A DNA stretch of 64,000 nt. It comes from Mycteria americana. Its lineage: Eukaryota > Chordata > Aves > Ciconiiformes > Ciconiidae. The stretch lies in assembly GCF_035582795.1 (NCBI RefSeq), contig NC_134390.1, positions 2,309,560-2,373,559 on the forward strand. Reading direction: 5' to 3'. The position numbers were made by a program, and so were the translations under genes. The notes under the pieces are model-generated. The model was given only the letters and a program-made list of their open reading frames with translations, was not told the DNA's origin and made no database searches. Shown piece by piece: positions 10,227-28,748 of this stretch; the stretch's first letter is position 1; each line of letters opens with the position of its first letter.

Positions 10227-11290
10227 GGGGGGGGGGACGGACGGACGGACGACTCCCGGCATGCACCGGGGGAGCCCGCCCCCGGAGGCACGGGGTTGCC
10301 ATGGCGACCCCAGGCCGGGGGCGCGAGGCCCGGCCCTGCCCGCGGTCGGGGCCCCTCGCCGTGGCGGCCGCAGCGTCCCCGAGCCCGACCCCGTCCCTCG
10401 GGGCCACGGCCGCGTCCCCCCGTCCCCCCCCCCCGGCGGGGCCGCCCTGGGCTGGGGCCAGCGGGGACCTGTGTGTCCCCCCCCCCGAGCTCCACCCGGG
10501 AGCGCCTGCGGGACGGGAACCCCCAAACCGCCACCGCCGCCCCCGATCGCACCCCGAGATGCCGCCGGGGCGGAGGAAGTGGCGCAGCGCGGGGGGGGGA
10601 GCGCGGCCCCCGGGCCTCCCCCGGCCCCCCCCGGGATGGGGACCCCCCCGGGCCGGGCTCAGCCCCCGCGGCGGGGCCGGGGCCGCTCGAGGTCGTGTGT
10701 GTCCGTGAGGTCGCGTGTGTCCCCCCCGCCGGGGCCCCCGCCCGCTCTCACGGCCGCTTTCGGTGTCAGGCCCCGCCGCGCCCCAGCGCCGGGGACACGG
10801 GGGAGTGGGACACACGGGGGAGGGGGACACGGGGGAAGGGGGACACACGGGGGAGGGGGACACACGGGGGGACCCCACGCTCAGCGCCCGGGAGGGGCCG
10901 GGGCAGCCCCCGGGGGGGGTTGGGGGCCCCACGCCTCGACCCACCCGCGGCGGATGTGGCACCCGGCCCCACGGAGCGGGGCGCGGCGGGGGGGGGGGAG
11001 GCTTCGTTCGCCTCGGTAGCTGGCGCGGCGGCAACCGCCTCCCGCCCACGCAGCCGCCACGGGGGATTTCCAAGCGGGGGGGGGGAGGCGGGGGTGGCCC
11101 CTCCCGTTCTGCCCCCCGGCCCGGGGGCTGCGTGGGCAAGAGGGGGTGGGCGTGCACCGGACCCCCCGGGCGGGCGGGGCTGCGGGCAGCGCGCCCGGTG
11201 CCGCCCCGCCGCCGTCGGGGTCCGTGTCCGTGTTCCCCCCCCCCCCCCCCCCGCCTCTCCCCGGCGGCACGTGCGGCCGGTGCCGCCCCC
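10227..11290. other. CG-rich spacer upstream of DGKA
   Basis: No conserved protein seen. It holds a short GGAC tandem repeat (about 10236-10250), a GGACACACGGGGGAG-type tandem repeat (about 10791-10880), and long G and C runs. It probably contributes to the PYM1 and DGKA promoter islands. Confidence 0.5.
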
Positions 11291-11351
11291 GCCCCGCCGG
11301 GCCGTGATGTCACGGGGCCGGGCCGGGAGCAGCCGCCGCGGGACCCGGCAG
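11290..11351 (+). promoter_or_regulatory. DGKA noncoding exon 1 and promoter
   Basis: A CGGCAG|GTACGAG donor ends a probable noncoding exon at 11351. A CRE-like palindrome, CCGTGATGTCACGG, lies just upstream at about 11302-11315, suggesting CREB/ATF input. The exon start is not visible. Confidence 0.45.
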
Positions 11352-12037
11352 GTACGAGCCGGGCAGCGGCACCGGGGGCGGCGGGGTGCGACGGGGGGGG
11401 GTCCGGCGGGATGGGATGGAGCGGGACGGCTCGTACCGGGCTGTACCGGGCTGCACCGGGGCGTACCGGGGTGTACCGGGGTGGGGGGTGGGGGGGGGGA
11501 GGAGAAGGAAGAGGCACCGGGGATGCCCGAGCGCAGGGACGGGGCGGCCGGTGCCGCTCCCGGGGGGTCCTCGTGTCCCCCGGTCCGGGGGGAGGATGGG
11601 GGGGGGTCCCGCTCCCGTTCCCGCTCCCGGTCGTGTCCCCCCCCCGTGCTCGGGGCGGGGCGGGTCCCGGTCCCGACGTGACTCAGCCCCGTGGGAGCCC
11701 CACGGGGGTGGGAGCGTCTCGCCCCCCCCCCCGAGCAGCCCTGCGGGCGTTCCCCGAGCGGGGCCAGCGGGGTCCCACCCGTGGGTGCCACCCGTGGGTG
11801 CCGCGGGGTGCCCGGGGGGACGGGGACAGCCCCGCAGCCGCTGTCACCCCCACATCTGGCTCACATCTGGGGGGGGGGGGCATCACCCAGCCGGGGGAGG
11901 TGTCACAGTGGCACCCCGCCGTGTCCCCGTCACCCATGGGTGCCGCTCCCCATCTGGGGTTCAAAGCTCAGCCCCCCCCCCCCCCCCCGCCCCACGGCGG
12001 GGCCGCACACGCGTGACGCTGGCGTGTGCGGCCTGAC

Positions 12038-12115
12038 CTGCGGCGGGTGACGGGAAAGGGGGTGCGTTGGGGGCGGACGCCCCCAACGCACCCCCTTTCC
12101 CGTCACCCGCCGCAG
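12038..12115. repeat. Perfect 38-bp inverted repeat at the DGKA splice acceptor
   Basis: Arms 12038-12075 and 12078-12115 are exact reverse complements over all 38 bases, with only GA between them. The right arm is the polypyrimidine tract and CAG acceptor of the first coding DGKA exon and ends exactly on the AG. The left arm starts CTGCGGCGGG and is the inverted copy. I checked every pair. Sequence outside both arms does not pair. Confidence 0.95.
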
Positions 12116-12143
12116 AGCCGTGGGTGTCCCCCGTGTCACAGCC

Positions 12144-18845
<6,702 letters not shown>

Positions 18846-19148
18846 GGGGCCCAGGACGGGGGGCAGAGCCCCCCCGACCTGCGCCCGGGCAGGGACACGG
18901 ACCAAGCCCCCCCCCCCCCCACGTGTCCCCAGCAGGGGCGGGTGGCAGCTGTGCCCCCCCCACCCCCAGGGGTGCTCGGAGCCCGTGGGTGCCGTGCCAG
19001 GGCGGCGGGGGGGGCTGCGCGAGACCCCCCCGTGTGCCCGTGTGTGCCGCGGCGGCCAGAGCCCCCTGCCCCGGCGGGCCCCTCCACCCTATTTATTACT
19101 CCCCCCCCCCCCGCCCCCCCCCCCCCGATTTCAAGTGCCTCTTGCAGT

Positions 19149-19154
19149 AATAAA
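19149..19154 (+). terminator. DGKA polyadenylation signal
   Basis: AATAAA about 300 nt after the DGKA stop, preceded by TTGCAGT and followed by a GT-rich stretch. The 3'UTR (18846 to about 19175) is C-rich with no other feature seen. Confidence 0.85.
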
Positions 19155-19303
19155 GCTGGTGGTGAGACGGGCGCTGGCTGTGCGGCCGTGGGGGCGGTGG
19201 GCTCGGCCCCAGCCCCCCCAACAGGACGCGGGTGCCCCGGACCCCCGACCCCCCCCCGCCCCCAAGACACACAACCAGGCGGAGGCACCGGCTGAGCTGA
19301 GCC

Positions 19304-19309
19304 TTTAAT
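19304..19309 (-). terminator. PMEL polyadenylation signal
   Basis: Minus-strand ATTAAA about 105 nt beyond the PMEL stop codon. DGKA and PMEL therefore end tail to tail with about 100 bp between their predicted 3' ends. Confidence 0.7.
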
Positions 19310-19414
19310 GTCGATGACAGCGAGGCCGGGGCCACGCGTCCCCCCCCCCCGCCGCGTCCCCCCCCCGTCCTGGGGGCTCGGGCCAGGCGGGGGGTGGCGG
19401 GGGGTGGGGGGGCC

Positions 19415-22400
19415 CTAGACGGTGTTGGCACGGAGCAGGGGGCTGCTCTCGCCGCTGGGAGCCCCCCCAAAGGCTTGGCGCAGCAGGAGGCGGAGGGCAG
19501 AGCTGGGGGGCAGCCAGCCCCGGGGCCGGGGGGCCGGGGGGGCCGCGGCCAGCAGCGGGCTGTACTTCACACGCCTGCGGGGCAGAGACGCGGCAAAGAG
19601 GGTTAGCGCCGGTGCCGGCGGGGCCGTGGCGGCGGCCCCCAGGTCGTGGTGGACCCCCTGTGCCACGGGGCGTCCCCCCACGCCACCGCGGCCCCCCACG
19701 CCACCGCGGCCCCCCGCCCAGCCTGACCTGTAGGTGTAGGCAGCGGTGCCCAGGGCGGCGGCGATGAGCACCAGCGCCACGAAGAGCGTGGTCCTGCCGG
19801 CGGCCGGGGCAGCGCCTGCGGGCAGAGGGAGCTCAGCACCCCCCCGGTCCCGTGGGACCCCCACCCATCGCCACCCCCCGGCCCCGCTCCCACCTCCGAC
19901 GGCGACGCGGGTGCTGGCCACGGCCAGGCCGTTGCCGTTGGCCAGGGAGACGTTGAGGCAGTAGAGGCCGGACTGGTTGAAGTCCTGGCGCAGGACGAGC
20001 TGGCAGCCAGGGGCCGGCGCCACGGCCGAGCACGTCTGCATCTGTGCCGTCTGGCATTCGGCGTCCGCCACCACGGTGCACACCTCCTCGGGCAGACTGC
20101 GGGCGGGGGTCAGACCACCGCGGACCCCCCAGCACGTGGTCCCCATCCCTGTCCCCGTCCCCACCGGTGCCCCGGCCGCTCTCACCTCCCCTCGCACGTC
20201 ACCGTCAGCTCCACGCTGCTCTCGCTGCCCTCCGGCACCACCGGCACCACCTGCACGATGGCCACGCTCTCGATCCCCTCTGCAACGGGACGTGGTGTCG
20301 GAGCGGGCTCGGCCCCCCCGGCCCCCCCCGGCCCCCCCAGCCCGGCACTCACGGACGATGTCGAGCTGGGTGGAGAAGGTGCCGTAGCGGTACAGGACGC
20401 AGCCGGTGGGCTCGGCGGCCGGTGCCTGGCGCTTCACCAGCACCAGCGGCTCGGCGGTGCTGTCGGGGGCGGCTGTGGCTCCAGCTGTGGCTCCAGCTGT
20501 GGCAGCAGCAAGGGATACGGCCGTGGCTCCCACGGTTGCTCCCACTGTCGCTCCGGCTGTGGCTTCAACCAGGGGTTCGGCCGTGGATGCAGCTGTATCT
20601 CCAGCTGTGGCATCAACTGTGGCTCCAGCCGTGGCTCCCACCGTGGCTCCAGCTGTGGCTCCAGCTGCAGATGCAGCCGTGGCTCCAGCTGTGGTTCCCA
20701 CCGTGGCTGCGGCTGTGGCTCCCACCGTGGCTCCCACCGTGGCTGCGGCTGTGGCTCCAGCTGTGGCTCCCACCGTGGCTGCGGCTGTGGCTCCAGCTGT
20801 GGCTCCAGCTGTGGCTCCAGCTGTGGCATCAGCTGTGGCTCCGGCTGTGGCTCCGGCTGTTGCCGCATCTGCAGGAGGCAGGGAAGAGGCTGGGGAAGGG
20901 CGCGGGGGGACCGAGCCCTCGGGGAACCCCCAGACGTGGCCCGTCACCCCCTGCCCCGGGGCAAGCACCCACCTGCAGCCACCGTTCCCTCCGCGGCCAC
21001 GGGGGCCAGGGTGCCCCCAGCCGGGGCCACTGAGGTGGGGAGCAGCGGGTCCACGGACGCCGCGGCAGAGACGGCAGCGGGGTCAGTAGCGGCGGCTCCG
21101 CCGGCAGCGTCTGCCGGGGTGCTGAGTGCCAGGAGGGCGGGCTCGGTGACGGCGGGGTCCGAGGGCACGGCTGCTGACCCCCCCGTGGGCTCCGCCAGCG
21201 AGCCGGAGGCTGCGGGTCCTGCAGGCAGAGCGAGGGTGGAGGGGGCACCCCTGGGACCCCCGGGCACCCGCGGGAGGGAGGCCAGCTCCGTGCTCCCTTA
21301 CCAGTGCTGGGTGCCCCGGCGCTGCTCGGCATGGTGCCGGCGGGCTCCGTAGCCGTGGGTCCCGCCGAGGGCGGTGGCCTGGTGGTGGGGTCCACGACAG
21401 GGGCCGCGGAGGTGCCGCAGGGGCTGAGGGGGATGGCGGCCTGCAGCACCAGGCGGGCGGCGAAGGAGCCGGTCTCCAGGTAGGTGTGGGTGACGGTGGC
21501 ACTGCGGGAGATGAGGGTCCCGCTCTGGTCCCCGAAGTCCCAGGAGTAGGAGATGTCGGCGTCGCGCAGGTAGCGGCTGGGGTCGTGCAGCCGCACGGTG
21601 AAGGCCACGGCGCGGTTACGCACGAAGCGCCCGTCGCCCTCCGCCGCGTCCTGCATCTGCGCCACGTCCACCGCGAAGGGCACCTGGTCTGGAGGGGGGG
21701 CACGGGGCTCCGTCAGCTCGCTGTCCCCGCCGTGCTCCCCACCCGGCCCCCCCCCCGGCCCCGGCACCCACCTGTGACGCTGAACTGGGTGCTGGCGCGG
21801 CCGATGGGGATGAACTTCTGGCTGCCGCGGTAGTGGTAGACGACCACCTCCATGGTGTAGGAGCCCAGGGGCACCCCCGCCGTGCTCACCGTCAGCCGGG
21901 ACGCGGCGCCGTCCACCACCTGCCAGTACCGCCCTGCGGGACGGGGGGGTCAGGCACCACCGCGGGGACCCTCCGGGCCCCGGCGGGGGTCGGTGCCGGC
22001 CTCACCCCACGTCCACCAGACGTAGACGAATTTTCCGCGCTTGTCGCCGGTGCCGGGGGGAAACGGCTGCCCGTCGGGGAAGACGCCGTCCGCGCCCTCG
22101 GCCAGCTGCTCCGGGAAGACGAGCTCACCCCGGGTGACACGGGTGCCTGCGGGGAGCAGAGGGTGAGGGGGGTGCGGGGCGGGGGGCCGGGTGCTGGGGG
22201 GGTTTGGGTGGGCGCTGACCATTGACGGTGCAGTTCTGGCTCCAGACGACGCGGCCGTCGGGCAGCACCGCCTGGGTGCTGGGGAAGCGGAGGGCGATGG
22301 AGAAGGTGGCCTTGGCGCCCGCCATGGTGGGAGCGTCGTTGCTGATGTCGAAGGTGACGTCGCCACCTGCCAGGCACGGGGACAGCGGCTCAGGGACGGT

Positions 22401-23534
22401 GCCGAGGGCCAGCGCGGTCCCTGGCGCCCGTCCCGGCACCCACCTCGCCAGCAGTCCCGCTGCCGCGGCGTCCCCTCCTGCCACGGCCGGTACAGCCCCG
22501 AGTCCCAGCTCCGGAATGGCGCCGGCCGCCCGCTCCAGGGCTGGCTCCGGCCGCGGCTCCGGCCACCAGCTCCTGCGGCAGAAGGGCGAGAGGGCGCGTG
22601 TGGCACCCGGACGCCCGCGCGGGGTGGCCACCAACCACCCCGACCCACCGGGGAGGCCGGCGGTGACGTGCTGCCACCCCCACGGGGCATCCAGCCGGGT
22701 CCCCCCGACTGCAGGGACCCTTGGGGACCCCGGGGGCCACGTGACGGGCTCGGGCCAAGCCGCGCGTGGGGCAAAGCCCATCACATGGCGCCGAGCGCTG
22801 CCCAAAGCCTTTTCATGTGACTCTCAGCTGAGCCGGCGCCGGCAGCCCCGGGCAGGACGGGGTGAGCGGCTGCCAGGTCTCCCCTGTGTCCCCCCCCCCG
22901 TGTCCCCCCGCTCTCAGGGGGCTGCTGGGTCCCCTCTGCGTCCCCTCGCTCATAGACGGATGGGGGTCCCCTGTTCACGGAGAGATGTGGGTCCCCCCCA
23001 TTTGCAGGCAGCAAGGGGTCCCCCCCCATTTACAGCAGCCGCATAGAGGCATGGGGACCCCCTCCTCCCACCCCCCCCACGTAGGGGCTATTGGTCCCCC
23101 GTATCCCCCCTTGCCGCGAGGGATGGGGACCCCCACCTCCCGCCCCACTCCCGGAGGGCTGTAGGTCCCTCTGCATCCCGCAGAGGGACGGGGACCCCAC
23201 AGATGAGCCCCCCGTCGCCTCCAAGCAGCCCCCACCCACGGGATTAGCGGGGTCTAATCCTGCTCCCCGTGGGATTTGGCTTTGAGGGGGGGGGTCTGCT
23301 CCCACCGATGGCCCTCGCAGTCCCCGGGGTGGCGGGGATGGTCCCGGCCGACGAGGGGGCTCGGGGACCGTCCCGGCTGCTCCTGTGTCGGGCTCTGGAT
23401 GCTGCCTGGACCCCCCACCACCACCCAGGACCCCCCACATCAATCGCATCCCCCCCCCAACCCCACTTACGACGCTGAGCCGTAGCCAAGACCAGGAGGG
23501 TCCCCAACGCCACGATCGCCCCGTGCACCCGCAT
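19415..23534 (-). CDS. PMEL: Premelanosome protein (PMEL17/SILV, avian MMP115)
   Basis: Forms the functional amyloid fibrils of melanosomes on which melanin is laid down. Exons on the minus strand: 23534-23471, 22572-22444, 22366-22220, 22146-22006, 21933-21772, 21688-21302, 21218-20973, 20868-20353, 20279-20186, 20096-19894, 19815-19728, 19574-19415. Every junction is GT-AG and in phase, giving 778 aa. The order is signal peptide ([19 protein letters not shown]), N-terminal core ([31 protein letters not shown]), PKD domain ([20 protein letters not shown]), a Thr/Ala-rich repeat domain, the proprotein-convertase site LVKRQ, a Cys-rich kringle-like domain, one membrane helix ([19 protein letters not shown]) and a cytosolic tail with the acidic-dileucine sorting signal ESSPLL. 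All parts look intact. Confidence 0.97.
20463..20868 (-). repeat. Coding tandem repeat of PMEL (RPT domain)
   Basis: About 400 bp of one PMEL exon is an imperfect repeat of GCCACAGCTGGA-type 12-mers, with 18- and 24-bp higher periods, encoding [15 protein letters not shown]-like peptide at about residues 426-560. It corresponds to the repeat (RPT) domain that shapes the fibrils. Its unit (G/A-A-T-A/V) differs from the Pro/Glu/Thr-rich mammalian unit, and length variation between individuals is likely. Confidence 0.9.
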
Positions 23535-23725
23535 GGTCCCTCCGTCCGCGTCTCCCCCCGTGCTCGGGCACCGCCGGGGCAGAGAGACGAAGGGGACGGG
23601 GACGGGGGGATATGAAGGGGCTCTCGTTTGCATAGTCCCACCCCAAAAGGGGGGGACCCGGCCCCCCCCCCCCCCCCCCCCCCCCGTTGAGTTGCGTGGG
23701 GACACGTGTGTGCACATGTGTGCGG
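23535..23725 (-). promoter_or_regulatory. PMEL promoter with paired E-boxes
   Basis: Upstream of the PMEL start (higher coordinates) is a 24-nt C run at 23662-23685. Beyond it are two E-boxes: CACATGTG at 23713-23720 and CACGTG at 23703-23708, about 170-185 bp from the start codon. MITF/TFE factors that drive pigment genes bind exactly these CACGTG and CATGTG cores. Assignment as the MITF-responsive element is inferred. Confidence 0.5.
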
Positions 23726-23980
23726 CCTCCGGTCGGCCCTGGTCACACGCTCCGGCTCTGCCCCGGGTGGGTGGGGGACTCGTGGGTCCTTCTTGGGGGA
23801 CGCAGAGACCCCTCGGCTCGGGGAGGGGAATGGGGGGTGCTGCCCCCCGCTCTCAGAACCGGCCCGGTGGCCCCGAGGACGCGGATTGGGTCCCACATAC
23901 CGGATGCGGCCGGGAGACGGGTCGGGCACCCGCCACCCACCGAGCCCGGGCCGCCCGGCTGTGCAGAATGGGGGGTGCAC

Positions 23981-24203
23981 AGGCAGGGGGACCCCGATCC
24001 CACGCACACGGGGGGACCCCAATGCTGCACATACACAGGGGGACCCCAGTCACGCACACAGACGGGGACCCCCGCCCTGCACACGCAAGGGGACCCGATC
24101 CCGCGGACACGGGGGGACCCCGCTGCTGCACATACACGGGGGGCCCCGATCCTGTACACACACGGGGACCCCCGTCCCGCACACGCAGGGGGACCCCGAT
24201 CTT
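23981..24203 (+). repeat. Minisatellite between PMEL and CDK2
   Basis: About nine copies of a 24-30 bp unit, GGGGGACCCC followed by a variable spacer and CACACAC or CACATAC, between the divergent genes PMEL and CDK2. It is not coding, and the frames across it are composition shadows. Confidence 0.85.
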
Positions 24204-24424
24204 TCCTGCTGGGGGGGGGGGTGTCCAGGTCCCGACCGCCCCCAGCGCCACCCGGGAGGGTCCCACCCGTGCGTGGGGCTGCGTGCGTGGGGCTGCTTGT
24301 GCGGGACCGTGCCCGTGGGACTGCGTGTGCGGGACGGCGCCTGGGCACCCGGAGAGCCCGGCGTGTGTCCCCGGTGATGCCGCCCCCCCCCCCCCCCCGC
24401 CCCGGTCCGTGGGGCTGATTCTGA

Positions 24425-27023
<2,599 letters not shown>

Positions 27024-28070
27024 GCGGCTCGGCCCCCCCGGCCCCTGCCTGCCCTCACGGGGGGGGGGTCTCGGGACAGGACTGGCAGCCGCCCGCTGCC
27101 CAGCGAGGCTCTGCAGAGGGGGGGGGCCGCCGCCTGTGCCCCCCCCTCCCGACGGGAGCCCCCGTCCCCGCGCGGCGAGAGGTGACGGCCGTCCCCGGGG
27201 ACGCGGTGGCCGGGGGCTCAGGACCTCCCCCCGCGCCTCCCTCCTGCCCCCACCCCCAGGACTGCTCTGGCCAGAGCCCCCCGCGCCTGCCGGGGCCCCC
27301 CCGGAGCGGAGCCGGCCCCCCCGGGGACAGAGAGCGGGTCCCACGCCTGCCAGAGGGTCCCGTCCTGCTCCGCTCCCCAGCACGGTGAGGACCCCCCCCC
27401 CCTCGCCCGGACTTTTGGCACTTACGGCCCCTCGGGGGGGGGGCCCTGGGACCGGCACGGGGGGGCGAGCACCTTCATCCCCACCATCCTCCTCTTCCTC
27501 CTCCCCATTGCCACCCTCCCTCATTGCGGCACCGGGACGGCACCGCCCGGGGGTGAAGCCCGGGGGGGGGGGGGTGTGTGCCCCACAGGAGGGGGGCTCC
27601 CCCGCAGAGCGTGTCGCGTCCCCCCCCCCTTGCCTCGCTCGGGGCCCTGGAGCCCCCCCCCCTCCCTCCCCCCGCGGTTTCCTCGCCGACTTTTGTAACT
27701 TCTGCAATTTCGTACCCAACCTCCGACTCTGTGTTGGCGCCTGCATGACCCGGCGGGGGGGGGACACGGACCCACGGCCACCGCCGTGTCCCCCTCACCC
27801 CGCGGGGCTCCCCCCCCCCGTGGCCCTGGCCCCCCCCTCCTCCATAGGCACCCGGCTCTGTGGCAGCCCCGCACCTCCCGGGGGGGCCCAATGGGCTCTG
27901 TCCCCGTGGGCCGCCCCCCCCCAGCACCCGGTGGCTGCGCGGCCCCCCCATGGCCCCTATGGGTGCCCCCCTCCCCCCCCCCCCGCCGTGGGGGCTCCCG
28001 GCCCTGGCCCCGCCCGCCGCCACGCCCTTGGGTGGCCACGCCCACCGCCGCTCTGGAGCGCCGCTATTGG
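27024..28070. other. CDK2 3'UTR and spacer
   Basis: GC-rich sequence with long C runs and no conserved ORF on either strand. It probably holds the CDK2 3'UTR. The more ordinary bases around 27690-27750 (TTTTGTAACTTCTGCAATTT) may be its end, but no canonical polyadenylation signal is present. Confidence 0.4.
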
Positions 28071-28075
28071 CCGGG

Positions 28076-28748
28076 CCGGGCCCCGCCCCCAGACGAGGGC
28101 GCTGCCGCGTTCAGGCCAGCGGAGCCGCCGCCAGGGGGGTCAGAGGTCAGGGCTCCCAGCGGTCCCCGCGCCTGCCCCGCGGGGTGTCAATCATGGGCAG
28201 CGCGTCCTGTGATTGGCCGCGAGGCTCCGACCCGCGCCCCCGTCACTCATAGCGCCGCTGGCCTCGGGTTGGCCGGGCTGGGCCTTTTCTGCCCTGTGAT
28301 TGGGCGATGCGGCAGCGTCCTGCGTTCCGATTGGTCCCTGCGGCTGCGGGGGTCCTCCCCCTTAGGTCACCTTATTTGTTGTTGGTGATGCCCCCCGCGC
28401 GGCGGCGCTCCCGTTGGCCTCACGCCCTATCGCTCACCTCAAGCCCCGCCTCCTTCATGGCGTTCCCGCTGGCCATTGGTCGAACGCTTTCCTCTCTCCT
28501 ATTGGCCGGGCCACTGCCCATCCGCTCTGTCGCCGCCGCCGATTCGCTTTCCGACGCGGGGCGGGGCGATGACGCGCTCCCCGCCTCTTCCATTGGCCCA
28601 GCCGAGAGGAAGAGGCGTGCCCGCCGCCCCACTGCGCGCCGCCGATTGGCGGAGCCGCCCCTTAATCCCGCCCGCGCCAGGAGGGTTTGGTTGAGCCGCT
28701 GTTTGTGCGCTCGGGGGCCGCGACGGGAGGGCCGGGCCGGGCGCCGAG
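28076..28748 (+). promoter_or_regulatory. CCAAT-box array and probable RAB5B noncoding exon 1
   Basis: Eight ATTGG pentamers (inverted CCAAT), all in one orientation, start at 28076, 28212, 28299, 28330, 28475, 28501, 28592 and 28645. Several are in full NF-Y context such as GATTGG and CATTGG. They end just before a CpG-rich stretch with a CGAG|GTACCG donor at 28748, which I take as the noncoding first exon of RAB5B. Transcription start and factor binding are inferred. Confidence 0.5.

Noticed and set aside
9556-11517. 653-codon minus-strand frame upstream of PYM1
   Set aside because: Crosses a PYM1 exon, intron and promoter in one frame and is Pro/Arg/Gly-rich with no family resemblance.
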